Below are positions 1 through 4,880 of a DNA stretch of 5,152 bases, in pieces. The DNA comes from Deinococcus marmoris (lineage in GTDB: Bacteria; Deinococcota; Deinococci; Deinococcales; Deinococcaceae): positions 1 to 5,152 of the forward strand of contig NZ_MSTI01000045.1 in assembly GCF_001949125.1 (NCBI RefSeq). Reading direction: 5' to 3'. Position 1 is the first letter of the stretch. Every line of letters starts with the position of its first letter. The notes beneath the pieces are model-generated. The model was not told the DNA's origin. It made no database searches and saw only the letters and a program-made list of their open reading frames with translations. The translations under genes and the position numbers were made by a program.

Positions 1-281
1 GCTTTTTTCAGGATATCCCGTTCCTGTCGCGCAATTTCCAGCTCCCGTTCGAGTTCTTGAAGACGAGTCTCCTGTGGTGAAAGGGCGGGGATCCCCCGCC
101 CGGTGAAGGCAGGGCGTCCAGCGGCCGTTTGATGGTCCTGCTGTTGCTTCCACCGGACAACGTAGTGAGGAGGAACGCCGAGGTCACGGGCGATCTGAGC
201 GCAACTCTTACCGGTCGTGCGAACCAGGCGGACAGCTTCGTATTTGAACTCAGCGGTGAACTTTTGCTTGGGTACGGACAT
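1..281 (-). CDS. IS3-family transposase OrfA, N-terminal part (runs off left edge)
   Basis: The minus frame from the ATG at 281 stays open for 93 codons to the window edge. It starts MSVPKQKFTAEFKYEAVRLV and continues with a helix-turn-helix (about residues 8-46, with SCAQIARDLGVPPHYVVRWK) of the kind that binds IS3-family terminal repeats. A heptad-like helix follows (about 73-93, LQELERELEIARQERDILKK), matching the OrfA leucine zipper used for multimerisation. A ribosome binding site, GGAGG at 287-291, lies 5 nt before the ATG and supports this start. The catalytic OrfB would lie beyond base 1. The last visible codons contain AAAAAAG (8 to 2), resembling IS3 slippery strings, but the zero frame reads CTG AAA AAA GC, which is not the classical A AAA AAG phase. 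Whether the element is intact cannot be seen. Confidence 0.88.
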   Translation of the reverse strand, partial: MSVPKQKFTAEFKYEAVRLVRTTGKSCAQIARDLGVPPHYVVRWKQQQDHQTAAGRPAFTGRGIPALSPQETRLQELERELEIARQERDILKK

Positions 282-286
282 TCTGT

Positions 287-307
287 CCTCCAGTGTGAAT
301 CACACTG
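287..307 (-). promoter_or_regulatory. Ribosome binding site abutting a perfect palindrome ahead of orfA
   Basis: CAGTGTGAATCACACTG (291-307) is a perfect inverted repeat with 8-bp arms around one central base. Its downstream arm on the minus strand runs directly into the GGAGG at 287-291, sharing one base. It could be an operator for OrfA or an RNA hairpin that limits ribosome access. Both roles are inferred; the symmetry and position are seen. Confidence 0.45.
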
Positions 308-310
308 AAC

Positions 311-601
311 TTACCCTCCACCAAACCCTAACAACATCATAGTACCCACGCACGCGCACGGTGGCGTTTGCCCTGCGGATGGGGTGGGCGTGCTGCCCGC
401 CATCACCTTGCGGTAAACGTCCCCCGTCTCGGCGTCGGTAAGATTATTGCCCACTGGGGTAGCAGCCCACTCTGTAGCAACAGCAGCGGCGTCTCCTACC
501 GTTTTGCCCAGCCTGCTGCTGAGGCTAATGCTTTGCAGGGCGTTCGTGGTGTTGGCGTTGTTGACGGCCTGCTGGGCAGCGCTCTGAGCCGCACTCTGCT
601 C
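311..601 (-). pseudogene. Start-less fragment of an unrecognised protein gene
   Basis: A minus frame reads without a stop from the IS5 relic junction (GAG at 601) for 96 codons to a TAA at 313-311. It has no plausible start codon at its upstream end, because the open frame begins inside sequence that matches the transposase in a different frame. The start reads [20 protein letters not shown], followed by LGKTVGDAAAVATEWAATPV and TDAETGDVYRKVMAGSTPTP. It is rich in Ala, Gln, Asn and Thr and has a GC-rich third position like a normal host gene. I do not recognise the family; the repetitive helical composition would suit a phage structural or surface protein, but that is a guess. The last residues (about CACVGTMMLLGFGGG) may be read-through into the IS3 end rather than native sequence. 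Confidence 0.45.
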
Positions 602-830
602 GATGTCCGCTCTCCGGGGTGCTTCTCAGCGTGCGGCTATCTACGATAGCCGCTGTCGGCTCATCCGCTCTCAGCGCCTCTTTTCGGACCAAAAGCCGGA
701 GATCATGAAGTAAGGTCTCAAAGCAGCCTCGTTCAAACCACCGCATTGCTTGTTCATGGACGATTTTATACGGTGGGAAATCATAGTGATCCAGGTCGTC
801 GTCAAGGTTACTGGGGTAGGCTTGGCGCAT
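597..830 (-). pseudogene. IS5-family transposase relic, internally deleted and 3'-truncated
   Basis: From the ATG at 830 the protein reads [13 protein letters not shown], the usual start of this IS5-family group, then jumps to [20 protein letters not shown]. In full-length relatives roughly 40 residues, covering the DNA-binding region, lie between these motifs, so this looks like an in-frame internal deletion. The sequence then follows the family through [14 protein letters not shown] and the first catalytic aspartate (D64 in [15 protein letters not shown]). Family similarity stops after GHRA (597-599), where the frame enters unrelated sequence and ends at 525. The second Asp and the Glu of the DDE triad are absent. 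AGGGG lies 2 nt from the ATG. The product cannot be an active transposase. Confidence 0.8.
633..653. repeat. Perfect hairpin inside the IS5 relic
   Basis: GCGGCTATC (633-641) and GATAGCCGC (645-653) are exact reverse complements separated by 3 nt. They encode the AAIVDSR motif around the first catalytic Asp. This is one of a series of perfect hairpins found in the transposase genes of this window. Confidence 0.7.
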
Positions 831-893
831 GACCCCTAATTATGCCCTCAGCAGATTCTTGAGTCCACTTTACAAATCTTCTCCGGACAGCTT

Positions 894-920
894 CTAGCTG
901 TACTTTGGGGATATTCAAGG
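894..920. repeat. IS701 left end: CTAG target duplication plus terminal inverted repeat
   Basis: CTAG (894-897) is followed by the 23-bp terminal repeat at 898-920, starting CTGTACTTTGGGGATATTCA. It matches the opposite end at 22 of 23 positions, with one A/G difference near the inner edge. Confidence 0.9.
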
Positions 921-2213
921 ACCGCTGAATAAAGCTGTGCAGGCGCGGCATTGACGGCAAGGAGGTGGCAGGGGACTCGCCCCTGCCACCTCGGCTCGGA
1001 TGGCGGGAACGGTGTCGCCCATCAGATCGTCGGGCTGAGTTAGTCGTAGCCATTGAAGGAAGGTCAGAGCCACCATACATAGCACGGCGTGGTGATGCAG
1101 GCCCTGCCAAGAACGGCCCTCGAAGTGATCCAGGCCGACTTCCTCCTTCAGCTCCCGGTGGGTCAACTCGCAGGCCCAACGGCGCTTGGTGACTTCCACC
1201 AGACGAGCTAACGGTGTGTCGGCGGGCAGGTTGCAGACGGAGTATTTGCGTTCCTCCCCACGCCGCTGTTCCCCGATGATCCAGGCAGCTTGTCCGGGAA
1301 GGTGTTGGCCCTGGGCGTTCTCCTCCCCATCGGCCAGGCGAACGTAAACCGCTGCAAAGCGTCTTGCAAGCGGGCCCTTGGTCCCGTGTCGCCAGACCAG
1401 GTGCTGCCATGCAGCACCGTTCAAGACCTCCTCCACCGATTGCCGGTCCTCAGAGGGAGTCGGGTGTTTCGGCCTTCTCCCTCGGAAGATCTTGGGGATC
1501 GGGATCAAACGCACATCCTTGGGATAGACCGTCTGCGTACGGGTAATACCCACGGACCACAGCAGGCCTCGCTCGGTCAGTGCCTGCCGGAACTGGGCAT
1601 TCACCCCGTACCCGGCATCCGCCAACACCATGCCGAAGGTGACGTGTTCGCGCACCCGGTCCAGTTCCTTGAGAGCCAGCTCCCACTTGGTCTGCGGCAG
1701 CTGGTGTTCCACTGGAACACCAGCTGCGCTGAGACGAGCAGGATCGCGGGTCCACTCCTGCGGCAGGAAGAGCCGTAACGCGAGGGGAACGGGCAACTCG
1801 TGCTGAGCCAAGGTCAAGGAGACCAGGCATTGACAGGTGGTGATCTTCCCAGCCTGCCCCGAGTACTGGCGGGCGACGCCCACGGATTTGGTGCCGAACT
1901 TCGTCAGACAGGTATCGTCGATGATCAGGACGGCTTCTTTCCCGCCGAGCATTTGCTGGGCCCGTTGAGCGAGCAGAGTTTCCAAGGGATCTGTCAGCCA
2001 CGGGCTATCGGTGATGAATTGCTGGATGTGGTCTTCTTTCCCGGGCGCCACTACGGCGGCCAGGGGTTGCATGCTTTTCCGATGGGCAGTGCTGCAAAGT
2101 CCACGGACGTATAGAGGAGCCCAGGTTCGCTGGGCTCGGTGGCGAAAGTGCGTCAGGAAAGGTGCGAACCAGGTGGGAAAATGTCGAGTCCATCGAGGAA
2201 GGTGACGAGGCAT
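915..2213 (-). CDS. IS701-family DDE transposase, full length
   Basis: This 432-residue protein is the cut-and-paste transposase of the surrounding element. Family motifs run in order: APLYVRGL with RKSMQPLA near the N-terminus, VLIIDDTCLTKFGTKSVGVA (D99 or D100 as first catalytic Asp), PVPLALRLFLPQEWT, VLADAGYG (D199, second Asp), YSVCNLPADTPLARLVE, then RRWACELTHRELKEEVGLDH and FEGRSW. R345, E349 and K356 fit the spacing R-x3-E-x6-K of the IS4/IS701 Glu motif, making E349 the likely third acidic residue. Length is typical of the family. The ATG at 2213 is the first usable start in frame: the frame is open further upstream but has no ATG, GTG or TTG. No normal ribosome binding site precedes it; the nearest GGAGG (2243-2247) lies on the far side of a strong hairpin, so translation is probably low. 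The stop is 5 nt upstream of the left end of the inverted repeat. Confidence 0.93.
   Translation of the reverse strand: MPRHLPRWTRHFPTWFAPFLTHFRHRAQRTWAPLYVRGLCSTAHRKSMQPLAAVVAPGKEDHIQQFITDSPWLTDPLETLLAQRAQQMLGGKEAVLIIDDTCLTKFGTKSVGVARQYSGQAGKITTCQCLVSLTLAQHELPVPLALRLFLPQEWTRDPARLSAAGVPVEHQLPQTKWELALKELDRVREHVTFGMVLADAGYGVNAQFRQALTERGLLWSVGITRTQTVYPKDVRLIPIPKIFRGRRPKHPTPSEDRQSVEEVLNGAAWQHLVWRHGTKGPLARRFAAVYVRLADGEENAQGQHLPGQAAWIIGEQRRGEERKYSVCNLPADTPLARLVEVTKRRWACELTHRELKEEVGLDHFEGRSWQGLHHHAVLCMVALTFLQWLRLTQPDDLMGDTVPAIRAEVAGASPLPPPCRQCRACTALFSGP
962..992. repeat. Perfect 13-bp hairpin near the 3' end of the IS701 transposase
   Basis: GAGGTGGCAGGGG (962-974) and CCCCTGCCACCTC (980-992) are exact reverse complements around a 5-nt loop. 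They lie inside the last 30 codons of the transposase. No T-run follows on the minus strand, so it is not a standard intrinsic terminator. Confidence 0.75.
1697..1727. repeat. 31-bp palindrome with 15-bp arms inside the IS701 transposase
   Basis: GCAGCTGGTGTTCCA (1697-1711) and TGGAACACCAGCTGC (1713-1727) are exact reverse complements around a single base at 1712. In the transposase frame the site encodes AAGVPVEHQLP, between the first and second catalytic Asp. It is the longest perfect symmetry seen in the window. Confidence 0.85.
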
Positions 2214-2220
2214 AGCAGGA

Positions 2221-2245
2221 AGGCCAGCATCACGGATGCTGGCCT
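2221..2245 (-). promoter_or_regulatory. Leader hairpin before the IS701 transposase start
   Basis: AGGCCAGCAT (2221-2230) and ATGCTGGCCT (2236-2245) form a perfect 10-bp stem with a 5-nt loop, ending 7 nt before the start codon. A GGAGG at 2243-2247 overlaps the 5' arm on the transcript, so folding would partly bury it. Known elements such as IS10 and IS50 fold read-through transcripts to block transposase translation; a similar role here is inferred. Confidence 0.55.
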
Positions 2246-2256
2246 CCGTGTCACCT

Positions 2257-2283
2257 CCCTGAATATCCCCAAAGTACAGCTAG
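2257..2283. repeat. IS701 right end: terminal inverted repeat plus CTAG duplication
   Basis: The repeat at 2257-2279 ends TGAATATCCCCAAAGTACAG and is followed by CTAG (2280-2283), pairing with the left end at 898-920 and its CTAG. Confidence 0.9.
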
Positions 2284-2298
2284 TGATGTTCGTGCTGT

Positions 2299-2328
2299 TA
2301 TATAATCAGATTCGTCTTGATAATTCAA
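2299..2328 (-). promoter_or_regulatory. Possible sigma-70-type promoter reading left into IS701
   Basis: On the minus strand TTGAAT (2328-2323) and TATATA (2304-2299) are 18 bp apart, in an AT-rich patch within a GC-rich window. Transcripts would enter the IS701 element about 20 bp downstream and reach its transposase. Before the insertion it could have driven the IS5 gene. The -35 box overlaps a small inverted repeat (cttga-taat-tcaag, 2316-2329). The match is imperfect and AT-rich DNA yields such boxes by chance. Confidence 0.3.
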
Positions 2329-2372
2329 GTTATACCGCTTGCTGTCTCAAAAACGCATAATCAGGGGTCACG

Positions 2373-2753
2373 ATAGAGCTGGATTCCGTTGGTAAAGTCA
2401 GGCGGGCAAAACACCGCACCCTGGGGTGGGAATTCATGCGCTCCTGGATAAGACCGCACGAGCGCTGTGGACGGTCTCGACGGGGGTTTTACAGAGGGAT
2501 GTCAAACGCAACATCCCCCACTTGGCAGACTTTCGCGGAACCGGCAACTTTACCAATGGAATCTTACTCCAGCCAGACCCTAGATAACGCGCTCTAGACG
2601 CTGTTTTAATAGATTGTTCGAGCAACCTATTTCCATCTGGATAGTTGAGGACAGCTGGCCTTTTACGCACGAGCGCATCACACCTAATGCCCCGGGACAC
2701 GGCCAGAGGCCCTCAGGTGTGTGTACTTCTGTACGTAGGTACCCGTGGTGGGG
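2373..2753. other. Stretch without a convincing gene
   Basis: This 381-bp interval lies between the inverted-end segment and the stop of the 125-residue gene. It contains a 17-bp inverted repeat (2382-2398 and 2547-2563, 16 of 17) and a short hairpin (GGGATGT 2496-2502, ACATCCC 2511-2517). The one minus frame of any length begins at a GTG (2700) and runs 88 codons to 2434; it has no ribosome binding site I can see, matches nothing I know, and runs straight through the repeat. GTAC occurs three times at exact 8-bp spacing (2723, 2731, 2739). I would not annotate a gene here. Confidence 0.5.
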
Positions 2754-3131
2754 TCACACGCTGAGCAGAGTTGACGGGCCAAGGCCCGCGCTCCTGAACC
2801 AGCGCTTCAACGCCGACCATGTCAAAGGAAACGCGGCACTATGGGTGCGCCGCATCACACCACACCCCCTGCACACCTGTGTGACTGGGTCATACCACTC
2901 GAACTGATGGATACAGTTCTGGGCCCGCAGATACACCATGTAAGCCCGTTCTTCAGCAACGTCGGGCGTGGGGCCCACACCAGTGAAAAACGGGTGCTGG
3001 CGCTCATCAGGCCGCTCTTTGCCTGAGAGGAAGAACGTCATCATGCACACCGTGAGTTTGTGAGTCTCCGCGCCTGTGGTGACCAGATGGGTGTGGCTGC
3101 CCACCTTCCGACTCACGTTCATCCATTCCAT
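2754..3131 (-). CDS. Hypothetical protein with a CxH...CxxC metal-binding-type cluster
   Basis: A 125-residue minus-strand frame has good GC-rich third-position use and is the only gene here not tied to a transposable element. I do not recognise the family. Residues 72-95 hold NCIHQFEWYDPVTQVCRGCG, giving C73, H75, C87 and C90, a spacing suited to one zinc ion. An aromatic-acidic stretch (FEWYD) lies between the pairs. There is no signal peptide or membrane segment. The start could be the ATG at 3131 or at 3122 (MNVSRKVG); neither has a strong ribosome binding site, and an in-frame TGA lies two codons before 3131. The gene begins about 70 bp after the 3' end of the group II intron, so it may have lost its promoter or 5' end. 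The last 30 residues look less conserved in style than the middle. Confidence 0.55.
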   Translation of the reverse strand: MEWMNVSRKVGSHTHLVTTGAETHKLTVCMMTFFLSGKERPDERQHPFFTGVGPTPDVAEERAYMVYLRAQNCIHQFEWYDPVTQVCRGCGVMRRTHSAAFPLTWSALKRWFRSAGLGPSTLLSV

Positions 3132-3198
3132 AAGTCATATGACCACAATACCTTAAGGAAAGTCCCACGTTTTCTTCACATCTGTCAATGACCCGTAA

Positions 3199-3229
<31 letters not shown>

Positions 3230-3230
3230 T

Positions 3231-3296
<66 letters not shown>

Positions 3297-3312
3297 CTTC
3301 CTCTTTCCCTTG

Positions 3313-3355
<43 letters not shown>

Positions 3356-3362
3356 GCGCGAA

Positions 3363-3389
3363 CCAGGGGGTTCAGTACCGGACAACTTG
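3363..3389. repeat. IS4 left end: 8-bp target duplication plus terminal inverted repeat
   Basis: CCAGGGGG (3363-3370) is followed by the 19-bp repeat TTCAGTACCGGACAACTTG (3371-3389), which is exactly repeated in inverse at the other end. Confidence 0.92.
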
Positions 3390-3392
3390 CGT

Positions 3393-4472
3393 TTAAGTGG
3401 CGCTGGATGCGGAGAAAGGTTGATTTAAGAGGCCGAAGTAGAGTTCGGCCTGTGGGTGATCCCATCTCAGCGCTCTCGCCAGATATTGCCAGCCATACTG
3501 GACCACGCTGACTGCGCGACGACCATGCGCTTTGACTGGGATTGGTTTGGACGCATTCATCCAGACGCCCACCCGTAGACAGCACACCCAGGCCAGCGTG
3601 ACCAGTCCAAACAACCGCTCTAATCGGTCAGCGTGAGTCACCGCTGACCGTTCCAGGTCAAAGCCACGCGACTTCATGCTGCTGAACGTACACTCGATGC
3701 TCCAGCGCAATCGGTACACCGTCCAGGTGTCCCACACCTTCAAATCTGTCGCCAGGACGATGAGATCGCCATCCGCTGCGCGGGTGGCAACCACCTGCAT
3801 CACGCAGCCGTAGACCCAGCCCTTTTCGAACAGACAGCGCTTCTTTCCGATTTGGACATCCCCGAACCACTGATCGACGCGCAATTCGTCCACTACGCTG
3901 TCAGCCCGGATGCGAATCACGCGGCGGATCTTCCGTTTCCGCAGAAAGGTGAACCACTGCTTTCCCACGAACTCCCGGTCGGCCACCAGTGCCTTCCAGC
4001 GCTGTGCTGGAAGGCTCTCAAGCAACCTCGCCACCAGTCGCTCACGGGTGGCCGAGTCACTGCATCCACCGTGATCCAGCGCCACCCAGACGAGGGGGAG
4101 GGTGAATCCCTCCAACACGACGCCCAGAACGAGGAGATTGAGCGGAGTGTCACCATGCTCCCAATTTGTGCGGTCCAGGCTGAGGACCAGCTTCCCAGCA
4201 GGGAGAAGTGAGATCAGAAAGGACAGGAAGAAATTTCTGTCCAGTTGCGGATCCTGTATACACCGTCCCAGACGCTTTTTCTTGGCTTCTGGGGAGCTAG
4301 TCCCAGGCATGGCCTGGGACCACTGCTGCTGATTGGTGGTGCGCTGCTCGATCAGCGCACAGAACGCATCCTGGACGCGTTGCAAGGTGTCGCGCCACAA
4401 AAAGGGGAAGCGCTCTTTCAGAAGATCGGCGAAATTGATAGCGTCGGGGAAGGCGGCTTCTGCTTGTCTCAT
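3393..4472 (-). CDS. IS4-family DDE transposase, full length
   Basis: With the ATG at 4472 the protein has 359 residues. It shows KLVLSLDRTNWEHGDTPLNL (D100, first catalytic Asp), LPLVWVALDHGG, ALVADREFVGKQWF (D165, second Asp) and YRLRWSIECTFSSMKSRGFD, where Y253, R256, E260 and K267 give exactly the Y-x2-R-x3-E-x6-K signature of the IS4 family. It would cut and rejoin the 19-bp ends of its own element. The frame extends to a TTG at 4529 (378 residues), but that start has no ribosome binding site, whereas GGAG (4475-4478) sits just before the ATG. The spacing of 2 nt is short and both signals lie in the loop of a hairpin, so expression is probably restrained. The stop falls 3 nt inside the left repeat. 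Confidence 0.93.
   Translation of the reverse strand: MRQAEAAFPDAINFADLLKERFPFLWRDTLQRVQDAFCALIEQRTTNQQQWSQAMPGTSSPEAKKKRLGRCIQDPQLDRNFFLSFLISLLPAGKLVLSLDRTNWEHGDTPLNLLVLGVVLEGFTLPLVWVALDHGGCSDSATRERLVARLLESLPAQRWKALVADREFVGKQWFTFLRKRKIRRVIRIRADSVVDELRVDQWFGDVQIGKKRCLFEKGWVYGCVMQVVATRAADGDLIVLATDLKVWDTWTVYRLRWSIECTFSSMKSRGFDLERSAVTHADRLERLFGLVTLAWVCCLRVGVWMNASKPIPVKAHGRRAVSVVQYGWQYLARALRWDHPQAELYFGLLNQPFSASSAT
3625..3650. repeat. Perfect 9-bp hairpin in the IS4 transposase gene
   Basis: CGGTCAGCG (3625-3633) and CGCTGACCG (3642-3650) are exact reverse complements with an 8-nt loop, just downstream of the catalytic Glu codon on the minus strand. Confidence 0.6.
3991..4015. repeat. Perfect 10-bp hairpin in the IS4 transposase gene
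   Basis: GCCTTCCAGC (3991-4000) and GCTGGAAGGC (4006-4015) are exact reverse complements with a 5-nt loop. They encode part of the stretch before the second catalytic Asp. Confidence 0.65.
4300..4360. repeat. Two adjacent perfect hairpins in the 5' part of the IS4 transposase
   Basis: GTCCCAGGC (4300-4308) pairs with GCCTGGGAC (4312-4320) around a 3-nt loop. Only 18 bp further, GTGCGCTG (4339-4346) pairs with CAGCGCAC (4353-4360) around 6 nt. Both lie in the coding sequence before the first catalytic Asp. Confidence 0.6.
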
Positions 4473-4491
4473 AACTCCAAGAAGCCGCCTT
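4450..4491 (-). promoter_or_regulatory. Hairpin that places the IS4 transposase start in its loop
   Basis: AAGGCGGCTTC (4450-4460) and GAAGCCGCCTT (4481-4491) form a perfect 11-bp stem. The 20-nt loop holds both the GGAG (4475-4478) and the ATG (4470-4472). On the transcript the 3' arm is formed by early codons. Folding would hinder ribosome loading, like the anti-read-through structures known from IS10 and IS50; this role is inferred. Read on the plus strand, the stem is followed by a short TTT and could also weakly terminate transcription. Confidence 0.6.
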
Positions 4492-4556
4492 TTGCCGTCC
4501 CAGACTGCAACCAGATACTCAAACGGCAAAAACGCTGTTCAGGACGCTGCCAACAT

Positions 4557-4583
4557 CAAGTTGTCCGGTACTGAACCAGGGGG
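4557..4583. repeat. IS4 right end: terminal inverted repeat plus 8-bp duplication
   Basis: CAAGTTGTCCGGTACTGAA (4557-4575) is the exact inverse of the left end, followed by CCAGGGGG (4576-4583). Confidence 0.92.
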
Positions 4584-4627
4584 TCAAGTTGCTTTCCATT
4601 TCCTTCGTCCTGGTGGGCCTTCACCAT
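4584..4627 (-). pseudogene. N-terminal stub of a group II intron-encoded protein
   Basis: From an ATG at 4627 the minus strand reads MVKAHQDEGNGKQLDPLV, resembling the short leader that precedes the reverse transcriptase domain in intron proteins (a charged stretch ending in a DPL-type motif). The IS4 element interrupts it at codon 17-18. Beyond the element the frame continues in step as RADVRQGLSLNRPRIPQGKE and then runs through the domain V RNA region, with no reverse transcriptase motif. It is a remnant at most; the start codon is a guess. Confidence 0.35.
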
Positions 4628-4709
4628 GTCCCGTCCATTACAGCCGGGCCTTCGGCTACTACGCGTGGCTCCGTCCTCTTTCCTGCACGCTGATATTTTC
4701 GCGTCCCTT

Positions 4710-4746
<37 letters not shown>

Positions 4747-4848
4747 TGCAGGGCGTTCTAGAGTCCCTTAGCAGCCCACTGTATGCCGGGTGGTTGAAGT
4801 TCGTCCATCAGGGAGACATGGCCCCAGGCTTTTATCTCAAGCGAGTAC

Positions 4849-4869
4849 AAAAAAAGATCGGGGCCGATC
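4849..4869 (-). terminator. Possible weak intrinsic terminator on the minus strand
   Basis: GATCGG and CCGATC (4856-4861 and 4864-4869) form a short stem. On the minus strand it is followed by seven T (complement of the A-run 4849-4855). The stem is only 5-6 bp with a tiny loop, so efficiency would be low. It would stop minus-strand transcription coming out of the ISAs1-like gene region before the intron relic. Confidence 0.35.
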
Positions 4870-4880
4870 AGCATTGAGGT

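Larger units (their letters stand above)
898..2279 (-). mobile_element. Complete IS701-family insertion sequence (1382 bp)
   Basis: Both boundaries are visible: 23-bp terminal inverted repeats (898-920 and 2257-2279, 22 of 23 identical) enclose one full-length transposase gene on the minus strand. The element is flanked on both sides by CTAG (894-897 and 2280-2283). IS701 elements are known for a conserved 4-bp YTAG target that is duplicated on insertion, and CTAG fits exactly. The intact ends, intact gene and perfect duplication argue for a fairly recent insertion. It sits inside the inverted-end segment that runs from 828 to 2372. Confidence 0.9.
828..2372. repeat. Small element with inverted ends (about 160 bp), split by IS701
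   Basis: Bases 828-845 (catgacccctaattatgc) and the reverse complement of 2355-2372 (cgtgacccctgattatgc) match at 16 of 18 positions. Removing the IS701 element and one CTAG copy leaves about 159 bp between the outer ends. The interior is much more AT-rich than its surroundings, and on the minus strand it is open for over 40 codons (reading DSKRYNLNYQDESDYITART before the CTAG site and [20 protein letters not shown] after it). It may be a MITE-like non-autonomous element or a leftover transposon leader. Against a simple MITE, no target duplication is visible and the left end coincides exactly with the IS5 start codon. Confidence 0.4.
3371..4575 (-). mobile_element. Complete IS4-family insertion sequence (1205 bp)
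   Basis: Perfect 19-bp terminal inverted repeats (3371-3389 and 4557-4575) enclose one intact transposase gene. The element is flanked by an exact 8-bp direct repeat, CCAGGGGG (3363-3370 and 4576-4583), within the duplication range known for IS4-family groups. The flanks rejoin into continuous group II intron sequence, showing where it landed. Perfect ends and duplication suggest a recent, possibly still mobile copy. Confidence 0.93.

Noticed and set aside
2..8. AAAAAAG as a programmed -1 frameshift site of the IS3 element
   Set aside because: The zero frame reads CTG AAA AAA GC, not A AAA AAG, and the OrfB frame is outside the window, so it cannot be supported.
291..307. CRP-type operator (GTGTGA and TCACAC half-sites)
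   Set aside because: The half-sites are separated by 1 bp instead of the 6 bp needed for CRP.
368..649. Plus-strand open frame of 93 codons starting MPCGWGG
   Set aside because: It is antisense to the orphan coding fragment and the IS5 relic, with no family motif; an antisense shadow.
808..1410. Minus-strand 200-codon frame overlapping the IS701 gene
   Set aside because: Out-of-frame shadow of the transposase, rich in Arg, Gly, Pro and Ser; only its last 28 codons, beyond the IS701 boundary, contribute to the rebuilt small frame.
1290..1778. Plus-strand 162-codon frame opposite the IS701 gene
   Set aside because: Pure antisense of a confirmed transposase; no ribosome site or known motif.
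2434..2700. Minus-strand 88-codon frame from a GTG
   Set aside because: No ribosome site, no recognised motif, and it runs through an inverted repeat; not enough to call a gene.
3852..4211. Plus-strand 119-codon frame inside the IS4 element
   Set aside because: Antisense shadow of the IS4 transposase.
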